Shown piece by piece: positions 23,226-35,233 of a stretch of 64,000 nt of DNA. The stretch comes from Parasponia andersonii. Lineage: Eukaryota; Streptophyta; Magnoliopsida; Rosales; Cannabaceae. The DNA is taken from assembly GCA_002914805.1 (NCBI GenBank), contig JXTB01000124.1, forward strand, positions 567,939-631,938. Direction: 5' to 3'. Below the pieces are notes generated by a model that did no database searches, was not told the DNA's origin, and saw only the letters and a program-made list of their open reading frames with translations. Every line of letters starts with the position of its first letter. Position 1 is the first letter of the stretch. A program made the position numbers and the translations under genes.

Positions 23226-24639
23226 ACAATATTGAAATGTTTGTTTTCCCACCAACTACCAGGCTTTTATATAAATATGTACATATGACTATAAGTATAG
23301 GGGAGTTAGGTGAACAAAAACGAAACACTTAGGTAAGCTAACAAAAACTTAAAAGTCTATATTATAATATAGAAATACAAGACAAACAAAAAGAAGAAGA
23401 AGTGTCAAGGTCGGTTATTATTATGCAGGCTTTGAAAGTGTTTGGTTGAAGGTATAAGTGTTTCTTAAGTAAAGGACTAAAAAGGGCTCTTCTCAAAGGG
23501 GGCAATGTTTTTTTTTTTTTTTTAAATTAAGGAGTAGGAAGAAAAGAAAAGTTTGCCTAGGCAAAAGAAACGAGGCTGTTGGGTATTGATTTAAAATGCA
23601 AGTTGTGGGTTGATACCTTAGATAACCCACTTATGGTAATGGAACTTCTTTCATACTCAAACACTGAATAATGAATTGAAATTTTTATGAAAAAATAATG
23701 GTAACTTGCTCAAAGTTATGTTTCTTGACTATCATAATAAGAATGATTTTTTTTTTTTGGTGGATAGATAGTGCTATTGAAAAAAACCATTATAATATCT
23801 ATTATTGTGTGAAAGTAGCTTTTTCATATTTTACTTGCATGTTAAGGTTGATCCTTCAAAATGGCTTCAAAGTCGTCTAGTGTGGTTTAATGACAATTTG
23901 TACCTAGTTTCTTCCCTTCTTTTACAACTTTACCAATTCAGGTCCCAGTGCAGAACCTAATTAAGCAAGGGTTTCTTTTCTCCAAATTTTATCTTTATAT
24001 CAATTTTCAAAGAGCATTTTAGTAAAAATTAGTGGTAAAAATTGATGTTTCATCGAAAAGGTATAAATGTGCCACAAATTTTAAATATCAATACTAGTAT
24101 TGATAATAACCGAACTAAAAAGTGCAAATAAATATTACTCAAAATGCAACAAAATATAATAAATTATAGGGAAAGTACACCCAAAATTACTTTTAAAAAA
24201 TAATATTAAAAAAACAACCTTCCCAAAATTATTATTTTCCCACACGACATTCAGTGGTATTTTTCTAAATATTTTGGTTACAAGAAATCAATTGTGTGTT
24301 TTTTTTTTTTCTAGAAACAAGTAATTATTTAACAACAAAACCAATAATCAGATCTCATATAAACTAATTTGATTGCTAGAAACGAAAAAAATAGTTATAA
24401 TTGGAAACTAGATAAAAATGTGATTTAAAACTAATTTAGTTACTGAAAACTAGAACTAATTTGTTACTAGAAATTGAGAAACTAATTTAGTTATTAGAAA
24501 ACAATTTAGTAACCAAAATATTTAGAAAAATGTCATTTATTTTGAAAACTTAGGTATAAGAGTCCAAGTTCATAAGTACATAGCCTGGCCCATAATGTAA
24601 AGTTGGGATAAAAAACATTGAGAAAATTTGATTTTATAT

Positions 24640-24935
24640 GGTAAAATTTCAAAAATAAAAATAGAAAAACCCAAACTTTAAAATTCTTTGAAAATCTGAT
24701 TTATTTAGAAAAATGCAATTTTTAAAAGTATTTGTAAAAGTACTTGAGGTAACCATACTAGTTACTTTAAGAAACTCGATGGTTATTTTAAGTAACCCGA
24801 CTGGTCACCTCAAGTATCTTTGAAAAATACTAATTTTGAAAAAAAATATTAGTATTTTGTGAATAATTTTGAAAAGTGGTAATTTCTAAACGAATTTTAA
24901 AAGTAGTAGTTTTCTAATAAAATTCATAATTTCAT
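24640..24935. repeat. Dispersed repeat, copy 2 (GGTAACC-rich)
   Basis: The partner of 13861-14155. It carries TACTTGAGGTAACC and its near inverse GGTCACCTCAAGTA about 70 bases apart, so the core could fold back on itself, then AAAAGTGGTAATTTCTAAA and TTTTAAAAGTAGTAG. Terminal repeats were not found. Confidence 0.45.
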
Positions 24936-25889
24936 AGAAAATGCAGCAAATTAAGGATTCTTTAACTTTTTGGACTTTGGGATGGGGTTTTTGTAAGAAG
25001 CCCAAAATCATTTTCATCAAAAGAAGAAAAAGAGTAAATCAACTTGACTAAGTTGCAATTTGGACTAAAATGATATTTTTAGGAGTTATCTAAAAAATAA
25101 TTATTATAGTACTGTCACACAATTGTATGATGGGATTTTTTTTGTGACTAATCATTTGTGTGACCCCTGTCACATAATTATTTGATGCCGTTAGAATGGT
25201 CAACTGACAAAAGAGTCTCTTTTAGGATACATATTTGCAAAAATGTCTATATTTTTAATTTATTTGTAAAAGAATCTTTCTCGACAATATTCAACTATAT
25301 TCAACTACATACTCGGCTATACTTAATATTATACTTGACAATGTTAAAAAACTATTTTACAAAGAATTTTAAAATTTAGGCCCTTGTTCATACGCTTTTA
25401 AAAGTTATTTTAGTCCAAATTACTACTATTCATTTTAGGGTTGCAATGTTCTTTTTTTGGTCAAATTTTTACTAGTAGCGAGTTGTCTGAGTCTGCTTGG
25501 GTTAGGACTCTTGGTCCAAATCAATTCTGTCCAAACAATTCTGTCAAAAACACATTAGGGTATTGAACCCATTGGGCCAACGAAAATAAACACAAAAACG
25601 TAGTATTCTGTTTTGAATAAATTTTGTTGTCGTTGTTGTTTTAGTTTTAGTTTACCTTTGTATATAAAGGCATTCGTTTTAGAAGTCTACTCTCAAGTTT
25701 CAGAATCTAAGGTTTCAGAATCTAATATCTCGGCTACAGGAGGAATTGTCATCCTCAAGTGTATTGAAATATTATCTTTATTTATGGTTCAAATATTAGA
25801 TTTTGAACGTAGTAGTTCACATTGGAATGGCATTACTTGGTGTTAAGAGTGGAATGTAAAACTCTTCGGCTAAATTGAACTAATAATTT

Positions 25890-27345
25890 TGTTGGTGGTA
25901 GTTTTTAAACTTTGAAAATATATATTTACTTGTATGTTACTCAAAGATTAGAAAAACATAATATAGTATAACTGAGCATAATATTTTAAGATAGGCTAGA
26001 TATACGGTAGATAGCTAGAATAATTAGGAAATATATATACAACTTTGTAACTAAAGGAATTAATACAAATATAGGAACTGAGAATTAAATATAATAGTAG
26101 ATAAAGATAAAATTGATATATTAGAGAAAGTTAACCAAAAAAAAAAAAACCACTATAAACATAATAAATGGGGCCTTCAAAAGGCTCAATTCTTATGAAG
26201 TTCTTTAAAGAGAATTTTTAAAAAAGATGCATACAAATTAAATGATAATAGGGTTGAAGAAATGTTTCTCTTAACAAGTAAAGCAGAAATTAGATCATAT
26301 TTATTGTAAGCTTAAGTGTATTAAACATAACATATAAAACTTTAGTGATCAAACTAAAGATGTAAGTGTATTAAACATAACATATAAACCTTTAGTGATC
26401 AAACTAAAGATGTATATATATGCCCGTAATAATTGGCTGCTATTTTAAATATATACATAGGATAAAACAATATTTTAAGTAAAAGAGAAAAGTAAAAACT
26501 TAGTTTAAAGGACACAAGTTCCAAAAAAGAACTTTATAGCTATCATTGGTGACAAAATCCAGCTGATCATATATGCAATGACGAAATGCAGGTATCAAGC
26601 CCATAAATAAAATATTAGAATGATATATTTAATGTAGAATCATACTTTCAGATAACATATAAGAAGTTTAAAATTATTTTTGGGCTATCGGGTAAAACAA
26701 AACAGAGAATTAAATAATTTTTAGTGGCTAAAAATAGATTAGAACAAGGTGTAGAGACAAAAAAATTGATTGAAATATTTTGGGACTAAGAGATGCACTA
26801 AAAATGGACTGGAATATCTCTGCTTTTGTAGAGGAATATAATAGTATTTGTAGGCTTTAAGAACAATCATTAACATAGAAAACAAGGGATCAAAAAGTGA
26901 TGTTTGAGAGGGGAACATTCTGCCAAGTAGCGAGTTTGTCCCTTCTAGTTTTCAACAAAATAGGAACTGCATCTAGTATTTACACAATACCAGCTACTAA
27001 ATCCTCTTATATTTACTAAATAATCTCTTAGGAGCCAATAAATTTCCTTGGAATTCAATACCTTACTAAGAGTTGGTTGGTTTCAGCTAGAAACTATAGA
27101 TCAATACCAGAATACCACTTGGTTTTGAGCTTGGTGTTTCTGCACATGAACAATTGTCAAACTCTTCTATTTTACATAACTCAATCATTTTTTAGAAATC
27201 TCTAAATGCATATATAGGGTAAATACCCTACTTGCTAATCCTAAAATACTTCTAATATTGCTCTATTTTTCTTCTGTTTTATTATGATTTAATTAATAAA
27301 ATTAATCACATATTTAATTTAATTTTATTACTATTTAGGAACTTA
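25890..27345 (-). repeat. Left LTR (3' LTR) of the Ogre/Tat-like element
   Basis: It aligns with 30157-31550 from TGTTGGTGGTA at its left edge to a TTTAGGAACTTA word at its right edge. It is longer than its partner partly because of a 50-bp tandem duplication at 26314-26413. The outer edge at 25890 is set by loss of similarity and by the TGTT start. Confidence 0.82.
26314..26413. repeat. 50-bp tandem duplication inside the left LTR
   Basis: AAGTGTATTAAACATAACAT starts at 26314 and again at 26364, each followed by the same TTTAGTGATCAAACTAAAGA; the two units differ by about one base. The right LTR has a single copy, so the duplication arose after insertion. Confidence 0.85.
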
Positions 27346-27839
27346 TCCCCGAACATTAAGTCCTTTGAGTTATGACGAATGTGACCATTCCTCAGAACTC
27401 TATCTATAATAAATATCTCTAAAAGAATCATCATTTAGCTCATAATATAGCATAATCACAAATATATTGTGTAAGATATAAGTAGGTTAATTCAGAATTT
27501 TTCGAGTCATAATAATCATCAAATAATCCATTATATGGAACATGATATAAATTTGATGCTTTATAATCAATTCTAAAGTTGACTCAATCAAGATAATCAA
27601 GCAGAAAAATATTAATAAAGACTATTAAAGGACTTGAAGTATCTCATATTTGATACCATTATCAGTACACTAAGCTGTTGCTCACAGATTAGTGTTTTCA
27701 GTTTACTTCTGAAATTATACACATTAGTTGACCGGATACTAAAAGCTTTATATCTTTTAGTCCCTAGTCATTGATATATAACTATTTGTTCAAAGTATGT
27801 AATTTTATTAAGTAACTTTCAAAAATTACCTGAAGTTAC

Positions 27840-28240
27840 TAAGACTTTGAATGGTTGGCTAGGAATACTAGGACTCTTGTTTTGATTGATATGCTAAGGA
27901 GCACTAGGACTTCTGATTGATTTACCCAGGAGTGCTGGGACTTTTAAGTGGTTGTTTGAGTGCATCAATATTCTTGATAATTTGCTTAGGAGCACCAAGA
28001 CTTAAATAGGTGCCTAGGAGTACTAGGATTTTTAGTCGATTTGCCTATGATCACTAGGAATTTATATGTTAATTTGCCTAAGAGTATTAGAACTTTGACA
28101 TTTGATGTTTTCCTAGGAGCCACTGGGACTTTTGATTGATTTGCCTAGCACTGGGACTTTTGATTGATTTGCCTAGCAGCACTGGGGCTTTATATATTTA
28201 CCTAAGATCTATTAGGACTTTTAAAGTTGATACTTAGGTC
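27840..28240. repeat. Degenerate minisatellite, core TTTGCCTAGGAGCACTAGGA
   Basis: About ten imperfect units of roughly 35-45 bp carry variants of 'GATTTGCCTAGGAGCACT' followed by 'AGGACTTTT'. The last two full units (near 28110-28185) are almost identical, which suggests recent local amplification. On the element's own strand it lies after gag and before the 3' LTR, the same relative place as the arrays in the Tat element at 5921-7030. Confidence 0.8.
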
Positions 28241-28659
28241 TCAAATTCATATTGCCTTTTACACTCTATAGAGCCGTATTTACTTTTGTATTTAAGGTAT
28301 CATTTGAGGTCATGAATTTAACAATGGAATTGCGGGAATCACATAAATGTATAAAGTAGATATTTCATATATTTTGCATTCAAAAAGTATCCAGTATGGG
28401 GATATCGTTGATAATATGTACAATAGTATTCCGTTTATGTACAATAGTATTCCGTTTTTTTTACATGTAGTACTTCTTTCAAAACTTAATATAAGCTTAT
28501 CCTACTCCAAGTCTTTTGAGATGCAATATTTACTTAGTTTGACTCTTGTTGTTCCATAAGGTCCCTCTAATGCTTCTAAGTCAAAAAAATTGAAACTTTC
28601 TTCTTCTTTTACTTCGATACCATTTCCTTGATTACCATTCTCTATTGTGACACATGTAA

Positions 28660-29904
28660 TTACTTGACCTCCTTTCCATGGTTTGGAAAAGGATTGGTAT
28701 CTGCTAACTGCTTCTGTACCACTTCTCCCTTACTAACCTTATAATAATATTTTTTTCTAGCTGCATAGCAATTCGGAGTGGAATGGCCTATTTTCTTATG
28801 GTATATACAATATTTGGGATTTCTTTTATCTTCTAGAGTGGGTGGGTTATCAATAGGCATAACTTTTAGTTCTCCATCTTTCAACCATGCCTGCACTAAA
28901 GCTTCTGTCTATTTTTTATTTAAAGATATTTTAGGTAGGATTGAAAATGAACCACTGTTATATTGCTCGACCATTGGTACTTCTCTTTTCCCTTTAAAAA
29001 TAGCCGACTTATTCCATTTGTCACCAGACCTATCTCTAAGGGATTTTCTTTGTTTTTTAGTTACTGTGATTTCTGTTTACTTTAGTTTTTTCATAAGTAC
29101 GGCAAAATTAGAAAGTACGTGATTCTTAATATGAAGCCTGTACTCTGAATCTATTCCTCGAACACATAATTTGATTAACTGTGATTCTCCAATTATTTCT
29201 TCACAATCTATAGCCTTTTTCTTAAATATATTAATATAAGCCTTCAAAGATTCATCACCTCTTTATTTCTCAGAATAAAGATCAGTCAAAATGTATTTGG
29301 ACTCTGAGATAAAAAATTTGGTGCAAAAGATTTCTACTAATTCATCCCAGTTCTTGATGCTACCTGCTGGAAATATAGCAAATTAAGAGTAGGCTCTATC
29401 TATAAGAGACTTAGAGAACTCTCTCATTTTTAAATATTCATCTTCTACATAGCTCTCTAAGACATCTATGAATCCTATCATATGTTCTTTAACATTTTTC
29501 CTTTTGCCATCAAACTTCCTAAACCTAGGATTGATGTAATCCTTGGGATAAGGCTTGGACAAAATGCGAACTGGAAAAGGTGGCTGGAATTTGACCTTGT
29601 TAACCTACTCACTAGCTGAATCTGTTTTGAACAATTTAAGGATTTGTCCTTTTGTGAGATACTCGGGGCCCATTCCAAGAGTTATAGTAACAAGGGTATT
29701 TGCTAGAGATGCCATTGTGACTGGGGTAACATGACTAGCAGGAATTCCTATTTGGACTAGTGGTGTACTTGATCTTGCTATATTCTGAATAGATAGACTA
29801 ACATGAGAACTAGTATTCACATTCCTATTCAACACTCCATTCCTACTCTTCAACATGGAGACATCTTGTTGAAAACTTTCCAAAATCGCTATCATTCTAC
29901 TCAT
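28660..29904 (-). pseudogene. gag remnant of the Ogre/Tat-like element
   Basis: One segment (29904-29605) begins MSRMIAILESFQQDVSMLKS, a coiled-coil-like gag head. Another (28896-28660) has AWLKDGELKVMPI, then 'RNPKYCIYHKKIGHSTPNCY', a Cys/His-containing block resembling the zinc-knuckle region of Ogre-type gag. Between them lies further decayed capsid sequence. No pol follows. Confidence 0.7.
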
Positions 29905-30126
29905 TTGATCATTCTATTGAACAGAACTCTCAATATTTATTGGTGGTAAAGGTTGTGGTGATGGTAAAGATAGTGGTGTAAGTGATGGGTTTGGTGAATT
30001 AACCATTTTTCTCTTTTTTGACAAGGAAGAAACAAAATAAAGATTCTAGAATACAAATAATTGATGAAAATATAATAATATGCAAATATAACTTTATAAA
30101 AACTAAGAAGATTTCAATCTTCCTTA

Positions 30127-30156
30127 GCCATCCTCAATGGAGTCGCCTTTTAAATA
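30127..30156 (-). other. Primer-binding site of the Ogre/Tat-like element
   Basis: Read on the minus strand directly after the right LTR, the sequence is AGGCGACTCCATTGAGGATG, close to the GGCGACTCCACTGGGGA type primer site known for Ogre elements. Its position beside the LTR supports both the border and the orientation. Confidence 0.65.
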
Positions 30157-31550
30157 TGTTCGTGGTAATTTTTAAACTCTGAAAATATATGTTTACTTGT
30201 ATATTACTCAAAAATTAGAAAAACATAATATGGTATAATTGTGCATAATATTCTAGGATAGGCTATGTATATAGTAGTTGGCTAGAACAATTAGGATATA
30301 TATAAACAACTTTGTAACTAAAGGAATTAATACAAATATATAAGCTGAAAATTAAATATAACAATAGATAAAGAGTAAATTGATATATTAGAGAAACTTA
30401 ACAAAAAAACTACCACAAACATAATGAACAAGGCCTTTGAATGGCTCAGTTCTTATAAAGTTCTTTAAAGAGAATTTTTAGAAAAGATGCATATGAATCT
30501 GATGATAATAGGATTGATAGAATATTACTCTTTATAGGCTGACCAGAAATTTGATCATGTTTATTTTGAGCTTAAGTATATTAAACATAATATATAAACC
30601 TTTAGTGATCAAACTAAAGATAAATATGTATGCCCACGATGATTAGCTGCTATTTAAACATATACATAGGATTTTTAAAAGAAAAAAGTGAAAACTTAGC
30701 TTAAAGGACACTAGATCTAAAGAAAGAACTTTATAGCTATTGTTGGTGACAAAATTATGCTGATCATATATGCAATAATGAAATGTAGGTATCCAATCCG
30801 TAAATAAAATACGAGAATGAAATATTTAATGTAGAATCATACTTTTAGATAATATATAAGAGGTTTAAAATCATTTATGGGCTGTTAGGTACAATAAAAC
30901 AAAGAATTAACATAACTTTTAGTGGCTGAAAATAAATTAGAATGAGGAGAGAGAGAGAGAGAGAGAGATTAATTTACGTATTTTGAGACTAAAAGATGCT
31001 TTAAAAAAGGGCTTGAATATCTCCGCTTTTACAAAGGAATGTGGTAGTATTTATAGGCATTAAGAATAATAATTGGCATAGAGAACAAGGGAACAAAAAG
31101 TAATAATTGAGAGGGGAACATTCTGCCAAGTGACAAATTTGTCCCCTCTGGTTTTCAGCGAAACAGAAACTATAGTTAGTATTTACATAATACCAGCTGT
31201 TAAATCCTCCTATATTTGCTAAATAATCCCCTAGGATCTAGCAAATTTCTTTAGGATTCAATACCTTGCTAAGAGCTTGATGGTTTTAGCTAAAATCCAT
31301 GGATCAATACCAGAATACCATCTGGTTTTCAGCTTAGTATTTTTGCATGCAAACAATAGTCAAACTTTTCTATTTTGCATAACTCAATCCTTTTTCTAGA
31401 AACCTCTACATACAGATATAGGGTAAATACCCTACTTGCTAACCCCTAAAATACCTTTAATATACCTCTGTGTTTCCTCTGTTTTAATCTGATTTAATTA
31501 ATAAAATTAATCACATATTTAATTCAATTTTATTATTATTTAGGGACTTA
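30157..31550 (-). repeat. Right LTR (5' LTR) of the Ogre/Tat-like element
   Basis: The partner of 25890-27345. It includes a short GA microsatellite at about 30947-30968 and shares the ATTAATAAAATTAATCACAT block near its inner-to-outer end. The outer edge is near 31550, where similarity stops. Confidence 0.82.
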
Positions 31551-32217
31551 GCTTAGGATAAATTTACAACTTACGAAAGTTTTTTAACCTTAAATTTTAT
31601 ATAGGACAACAGAACTTGATTCTTCTGAGGTTGTCCACTTTAGCTTAATTCTTTTTGGTCAAATTTACACAATGCTTGTTTATTTTCATGTTTTCTATAT
31701 TTAATCTATGTTACTTTTTTGTATTTTCGTTTTTAGTTTGTAGTTTTTTTGTTTGTTTTTGTTTTAAAATAACTACTTGGTCTAGTACTGTGTAGTTGCA
31801 TGCAAAATCTGATAATAGCCACACTTCTATCTACCAACGAATAGTTGAGTAGCATCAGTAAATGAATTTTTTTTATTCTTGTTATGCATTAGTAGCTCTA
31901 ATTTAGTTTTATTCTTATTACTTTCCATTGATCTTATGAAATTTAGTTTTAAAAGATTGCTTATTCTTGTGAAAAGAACGGATTTAGAAGCAAAAATTGT
32001 TGAAGCCTAGACTCAAATTATCTAGTCTAAGTCCAAGGCCCACTTCTTAAACCTCAAATCACACTGCAAATATAAGTATAATTTGGTTTCATTTCTCGTA
32101 ACTATTTCAAGCAACATATTTTAAAAATAGACATAAACCACTTACGTAGTTTTTGTGAAAGTCAACACCGCTTGGCCAAGCCCAATAACTTTGGCATATA
32201 AACTAAATTTTAGATAT
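31551..32217. other. AT-rich spacer
   Basis: No gene or clear repeat seen. Confidence 0.5.
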
Positions 32218-32392
32218 GGTTACTAATTTAGGTATTTTTTTCTAATATCTATAATATATAATGATATACATAAAAAAATGTGTATTATTAATGTTATTTC
32301 TCTTTTTTATTTTTTTATTTATAAAAAAAACATGCCAAAATAATATATATATATAGATTAAAAATAAAAAATACCTACCGAATTGATGCCCT
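32218..32392 (+). mobile_element. TA-microsatellite MITE, copy d
   Basis: It begins GGTTACTAATTTAGGTATTT and ends AAATACCTACCGAATTGATGCC, an inverted-repeat pair matching the ends of the copies at 33355 and 33593. Internal words (TATTATTAATG, TCTCTTTTTTATTTTTT) are shared. A TA run lies inside its right half. It is worn and shorter than copy b. Confidence 0.6.
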
Positions 32393-33135
32393 TTAGATAT
32401 ATAATAATATACGTATTAAGGGAACTATATGGTGCTTCTTCAATGAGTATCGTTATATTTGCCGGTTGATAGATAGTTTGATTTAATCCGGATCGAATGA
32501 TGATAACGAATTGGATAATTATACCAAAAAATCTAACGTATTTAATACGTATCTATATATAGAAGATTGTTTATTGTTTTATATGGTAGATGACCTGTTT
32601 GTTGCTGATGAGTTGGATTTTTAAAATCTAATTCTATTAATTGATTTTTAATATTTAATACTCGTTTCATACTTCATTAATTTTACTTCACCATTTGATA
32701 ATAAAATTGTAAACAAAATTTAATTCGAATAAATATATTTAATTAAAAATTAGGGAAAGCACATAACACACTAACGTACTATCTTAGATTTTGCATTTTT
32801 TTAGACAAAATCTAGTTCTATTAATTAATTGCTAGACTTCAAATAACATTAAATTGCAGATTAAAATTAAAAAACAATGGAAGAAACAAGAAAGGAGAAT
32901 AAAAATTCTGAATTTTGAGATAAGTTAAAAAAGGAATATTTTTATTCCGTTTCACACTTGTTAAAATGAGTTTCCTTACTTATTAAAATGAGTTTCCTTA
33001 ATTGACCTACTATTATAGGTCATTTTCTATTGACCAAAAGTATCCATGGATGAAAAAAAACAAAAATACTCATAAAATCACACTCTGTATATAACCGTAT
33101 ATATATAGGTATATATAATCATATATATATATATA

Positions 33136-33341
33136 GGGCACCAACACAGTAGTTTTTTTTTTATTATTTTTTTTAATTTTTTTTATCTACACTTTGGTAT
33201 TATTTAGGCCAATTAAAATTTATTATGCACATCTTTTTATAATAAAAAAATAAGAGAAAAATAGTATTAATAATGCAAGTCTTTTCATATACAACATTCC
33301 AACGGCTAAAAAAAAATACCTATACATACTGAATTGACAAC
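33136..33341 (-). mobile_element. TA-microsatellite MITE, copy c (opposite orientation)
   Basis: It starts GGGCACCAACACAGTAG after a TA run and ends 'ATACCTATACATACTGAATTGA' worn into another TA run. Internally GGCCAATTAAAATTTATTATGC and CTTTTCATATAC read as the reverse complement of the interior of copies a and b, so it is the same family inserted the other way round. Confidence 0.65.
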
Positions 33342-33354
33342 TATATATATATAT

Positions 33355-33571
33355 ATGCCAATCCAATAGATATTTTTTTTTTACCTATGGGTATGTATTT
33401 TTTTTTAATGGTAATCTAACGACTATAATGAAGTACATGAAAAGATGTGCATCATTAATACTCTTTCTCTCTCTTAATTTTTACAATAAAAGAATGTGCA
33501 TACTAAATTTTCATTAGCCAAATTGATACCTATGCATTACTAAAAAGAAAAATACCTATTAGATTAGTGCT
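33355..33571 (+). mobile_element. TA-microsatellite MITE, copy a
   Basis: It runs from TGCCAATCCAATAGATATTT to AAATACCTATTAGATTAGTGC, about 217 bp, with (TA)n on both sides. It shares the interior CATGAAAAGATGTGCATCAT and TCTTTCTCTCTCTTA with copy b. It has no coding capacity. Confidence 0.75.
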
Positions 33572-33592
33572 ATAAATATATATATATATATA

Positions 33593-33831
33593 GGTTACCA
33601 ATCTAATAGGTATTTTTTTTCTTTACCTATGGGTAGGTATTTTTTTTTAACCGTTGGATCATCATCTAATAATGATCCAATAGCTATAATAAAGTATATG
33701 AAAAGACGTACATCATTAATGCTCTTTCTCTCTCTTATTTTTTATAATAAAAAATATGCATGCTAAATTTTCATTGGCCAAATTGATACCTATGCATAGA
33801 TAAAAAAAAAATACCTACTAGATTGGTGCCC
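33593..33831 (+). mobile_element. TA-microsatellite MITE, copy b
   Basis: About 239 bp. The left end GGTTACCAATCTAATAGGTA and the right end TACCTACTAGATTGGTGCCC are near-perfect inverted repeats of about 25 bp. The flanks are (TA)n on both sides, so the target was a TA microsatellite. It is the best-preserved copy. No reading frame. Confidence 0.8.
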
Positions 33832-33849
33832 ATATATATATATATATAT

Positions 33850-34260
33850 ACACGCGCGCTCCCTACGACCAACTCCTATTCAACCAACTTTCATCTTTCA
33901 TTGGCTTCTCCATGGCTATATATAGAGCCATTTCTCCTTATTTGGATGTACAGCCAAGCAAGATAACTGCAAGAGTTGTTATATTTTGTCTTGTGATAAA
34001 ATTTGAGTATCGCCAAAGTGTGGCAATCAGGTGTGAGTGTGTAAGAATAGTGTCTTGTGAGTGTTAGCTAGTTTAATTTTAGAGTAAATCAACTAGTTTT
34101 GAGGTATTTCTTTCGTGAGAGTTAGTTTAGGTGTATTATTTTTCCTCTTGTAAAATATTGGATTTTGATGTACAAAAGTCTCCCAAATTAGTGGAAGTTA
34201 ATTTTCTTCAATATTCTACACATATTGTCGTATTGTGTGCTCAACAATTTGGTGTAAAAA
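33850..34260 (+). repeat. Possible decayed copia-type LTR end
   Basis: The stretch has a TATATATAGAGCCATTTCTCC promoter-like word at about 33917 and ends GTGCTCAACA at 34246, followed by ATTTGGTGT, which resembles the start of the common ATTTGGTATCAGAGC primer site. No partner LTR is seen, so this is a weak call for a very old, mostly lost element. Confidence 0.3.
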
Positions 34261-34831
34261 ATAGTAATAAAATCGGCCATACACATCATGCACACTCCTA
34301 ATTTCAGCTTAATAGTAGTATATTGTTATGTTACGTTTTGCTGGTTTTTTTTTCTTCTTCTAAACTTCTAAAAAGTTTTCGAATAAATAAATTTATTGTA
34401 GAAGTTTGCTTATAATCCCACATAGGTGGGAAAAAGAAATTTTGAGTGCTTAACGTACTAATTATGACCCAAGTTTTTGAATGATCTCAACAAATAAACT
34501 TTAACATTTTAAAAACTCAGACAAATCAGGCTAAATTTGTCATTTGCACACAAATTGTTGTATTCATTAAGTTCCCAAAAACCAAGCTTACTTAAAAACT
34601 TTTGCCTTCTTCGCGATTACCTCCATTATCTTCTACTACTTCTTACTATATAGATTGTATATGTTCTTTTTACCTCTAAACATTAATGATCAGCTAAAAG
34701 TCACATTATTTTAAGTTTTTTTTTTCCAAAAAATTTGTAACGATAATTAACATTTTTCTTTCTTGATATACGTTGAGAATGGAAATTTTGTATTTTGGAG
34801 TCTAAATAACGAAAAAAAATTCTGTAATTTA

Positions 34832-35227
34832 GGCTATGTTTGGAAGGAAGGTAAATAGGGAGGAATGAAAAAATTTGATGAAAAAGTGGATAGAAATTAA
34901 AAAATTGGATTGTTTAGTAAGAGAAAAAAGGGAAGGAAAAGGAAAAGGGGAGAGAAAAGTAGAAGAAAAAAATAGTAAGACTCATACAAATTTTTCCACT
35001 CAAAAATAGAGAGGAAAAAAGAAGGAAAATATTTTGTTAGTGTATTAGTAAGTTAAATTACAAAATTACCCTTGTACTTAACTTCAAATAATAATAATAT
35101 TAGAGGTAAAATTATCATTTTAAATTAAACCAACTTTCTTTCCTCTTTACATACTAAACAACTATGAAGGAAAAATATTTTCTTTACCATCCTACATAAT
35201 TTCTTTCCTCTCTACCAAACATAGCCT
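34832..35227 (+). mobile_element. GGCTATGTTTGG MITE, copy 1
   Basis: It is bounded by GGCTATGTTTGGAAGGAAGG and its inverse CTACCAAACATAGCC. The interior is purine-rich on the left and pyrimidine-rich on the right. TA lies on both outer sides. The TIR style (GG..TGTTTGG) resembles Tourist-like PIF/Harbinger MITEs. No coding capacity. Confidence 0.8.
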
Positions 35228-35233
35228 AGCATA

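Larger units (their letters stand above)
22151..25889. other. AT-rich spacer upstream of the ROP gene
   Basis: The part nearest 22150 should hold the ROP promoter, but no firm TATA or motif call is possible. The rest contains a diverged tandem duplication (23016-23225), a dispersed repeat (24640-24935) and short chance reading frames. No gene recognised. Confidence 0.55.
25890..31550 (-). mobile_element. Non-autonomous LTR element, Ogre/Tat-like, gag remnant only, minus strand
   Basis: Two direct repeats of about 1.4 kb (25890-27345 and 30157-31550) bracket about 2.8 kb. Read on the minus strand, the interior has a primer site next to the right LTR, gag-like segments, then a minisatellite, and a purine stretch before the left LTR. 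No protease, RT or integrase motif is present, so it would depend on another element. The primer site of the GGCGACTCC type and the gag style suggest an Ogre/Tat relative. LTRs differ by roughly a tenth, so it is older than the Tat element at 1-11966. The gag is broken in several places. Confidence 0.82.
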
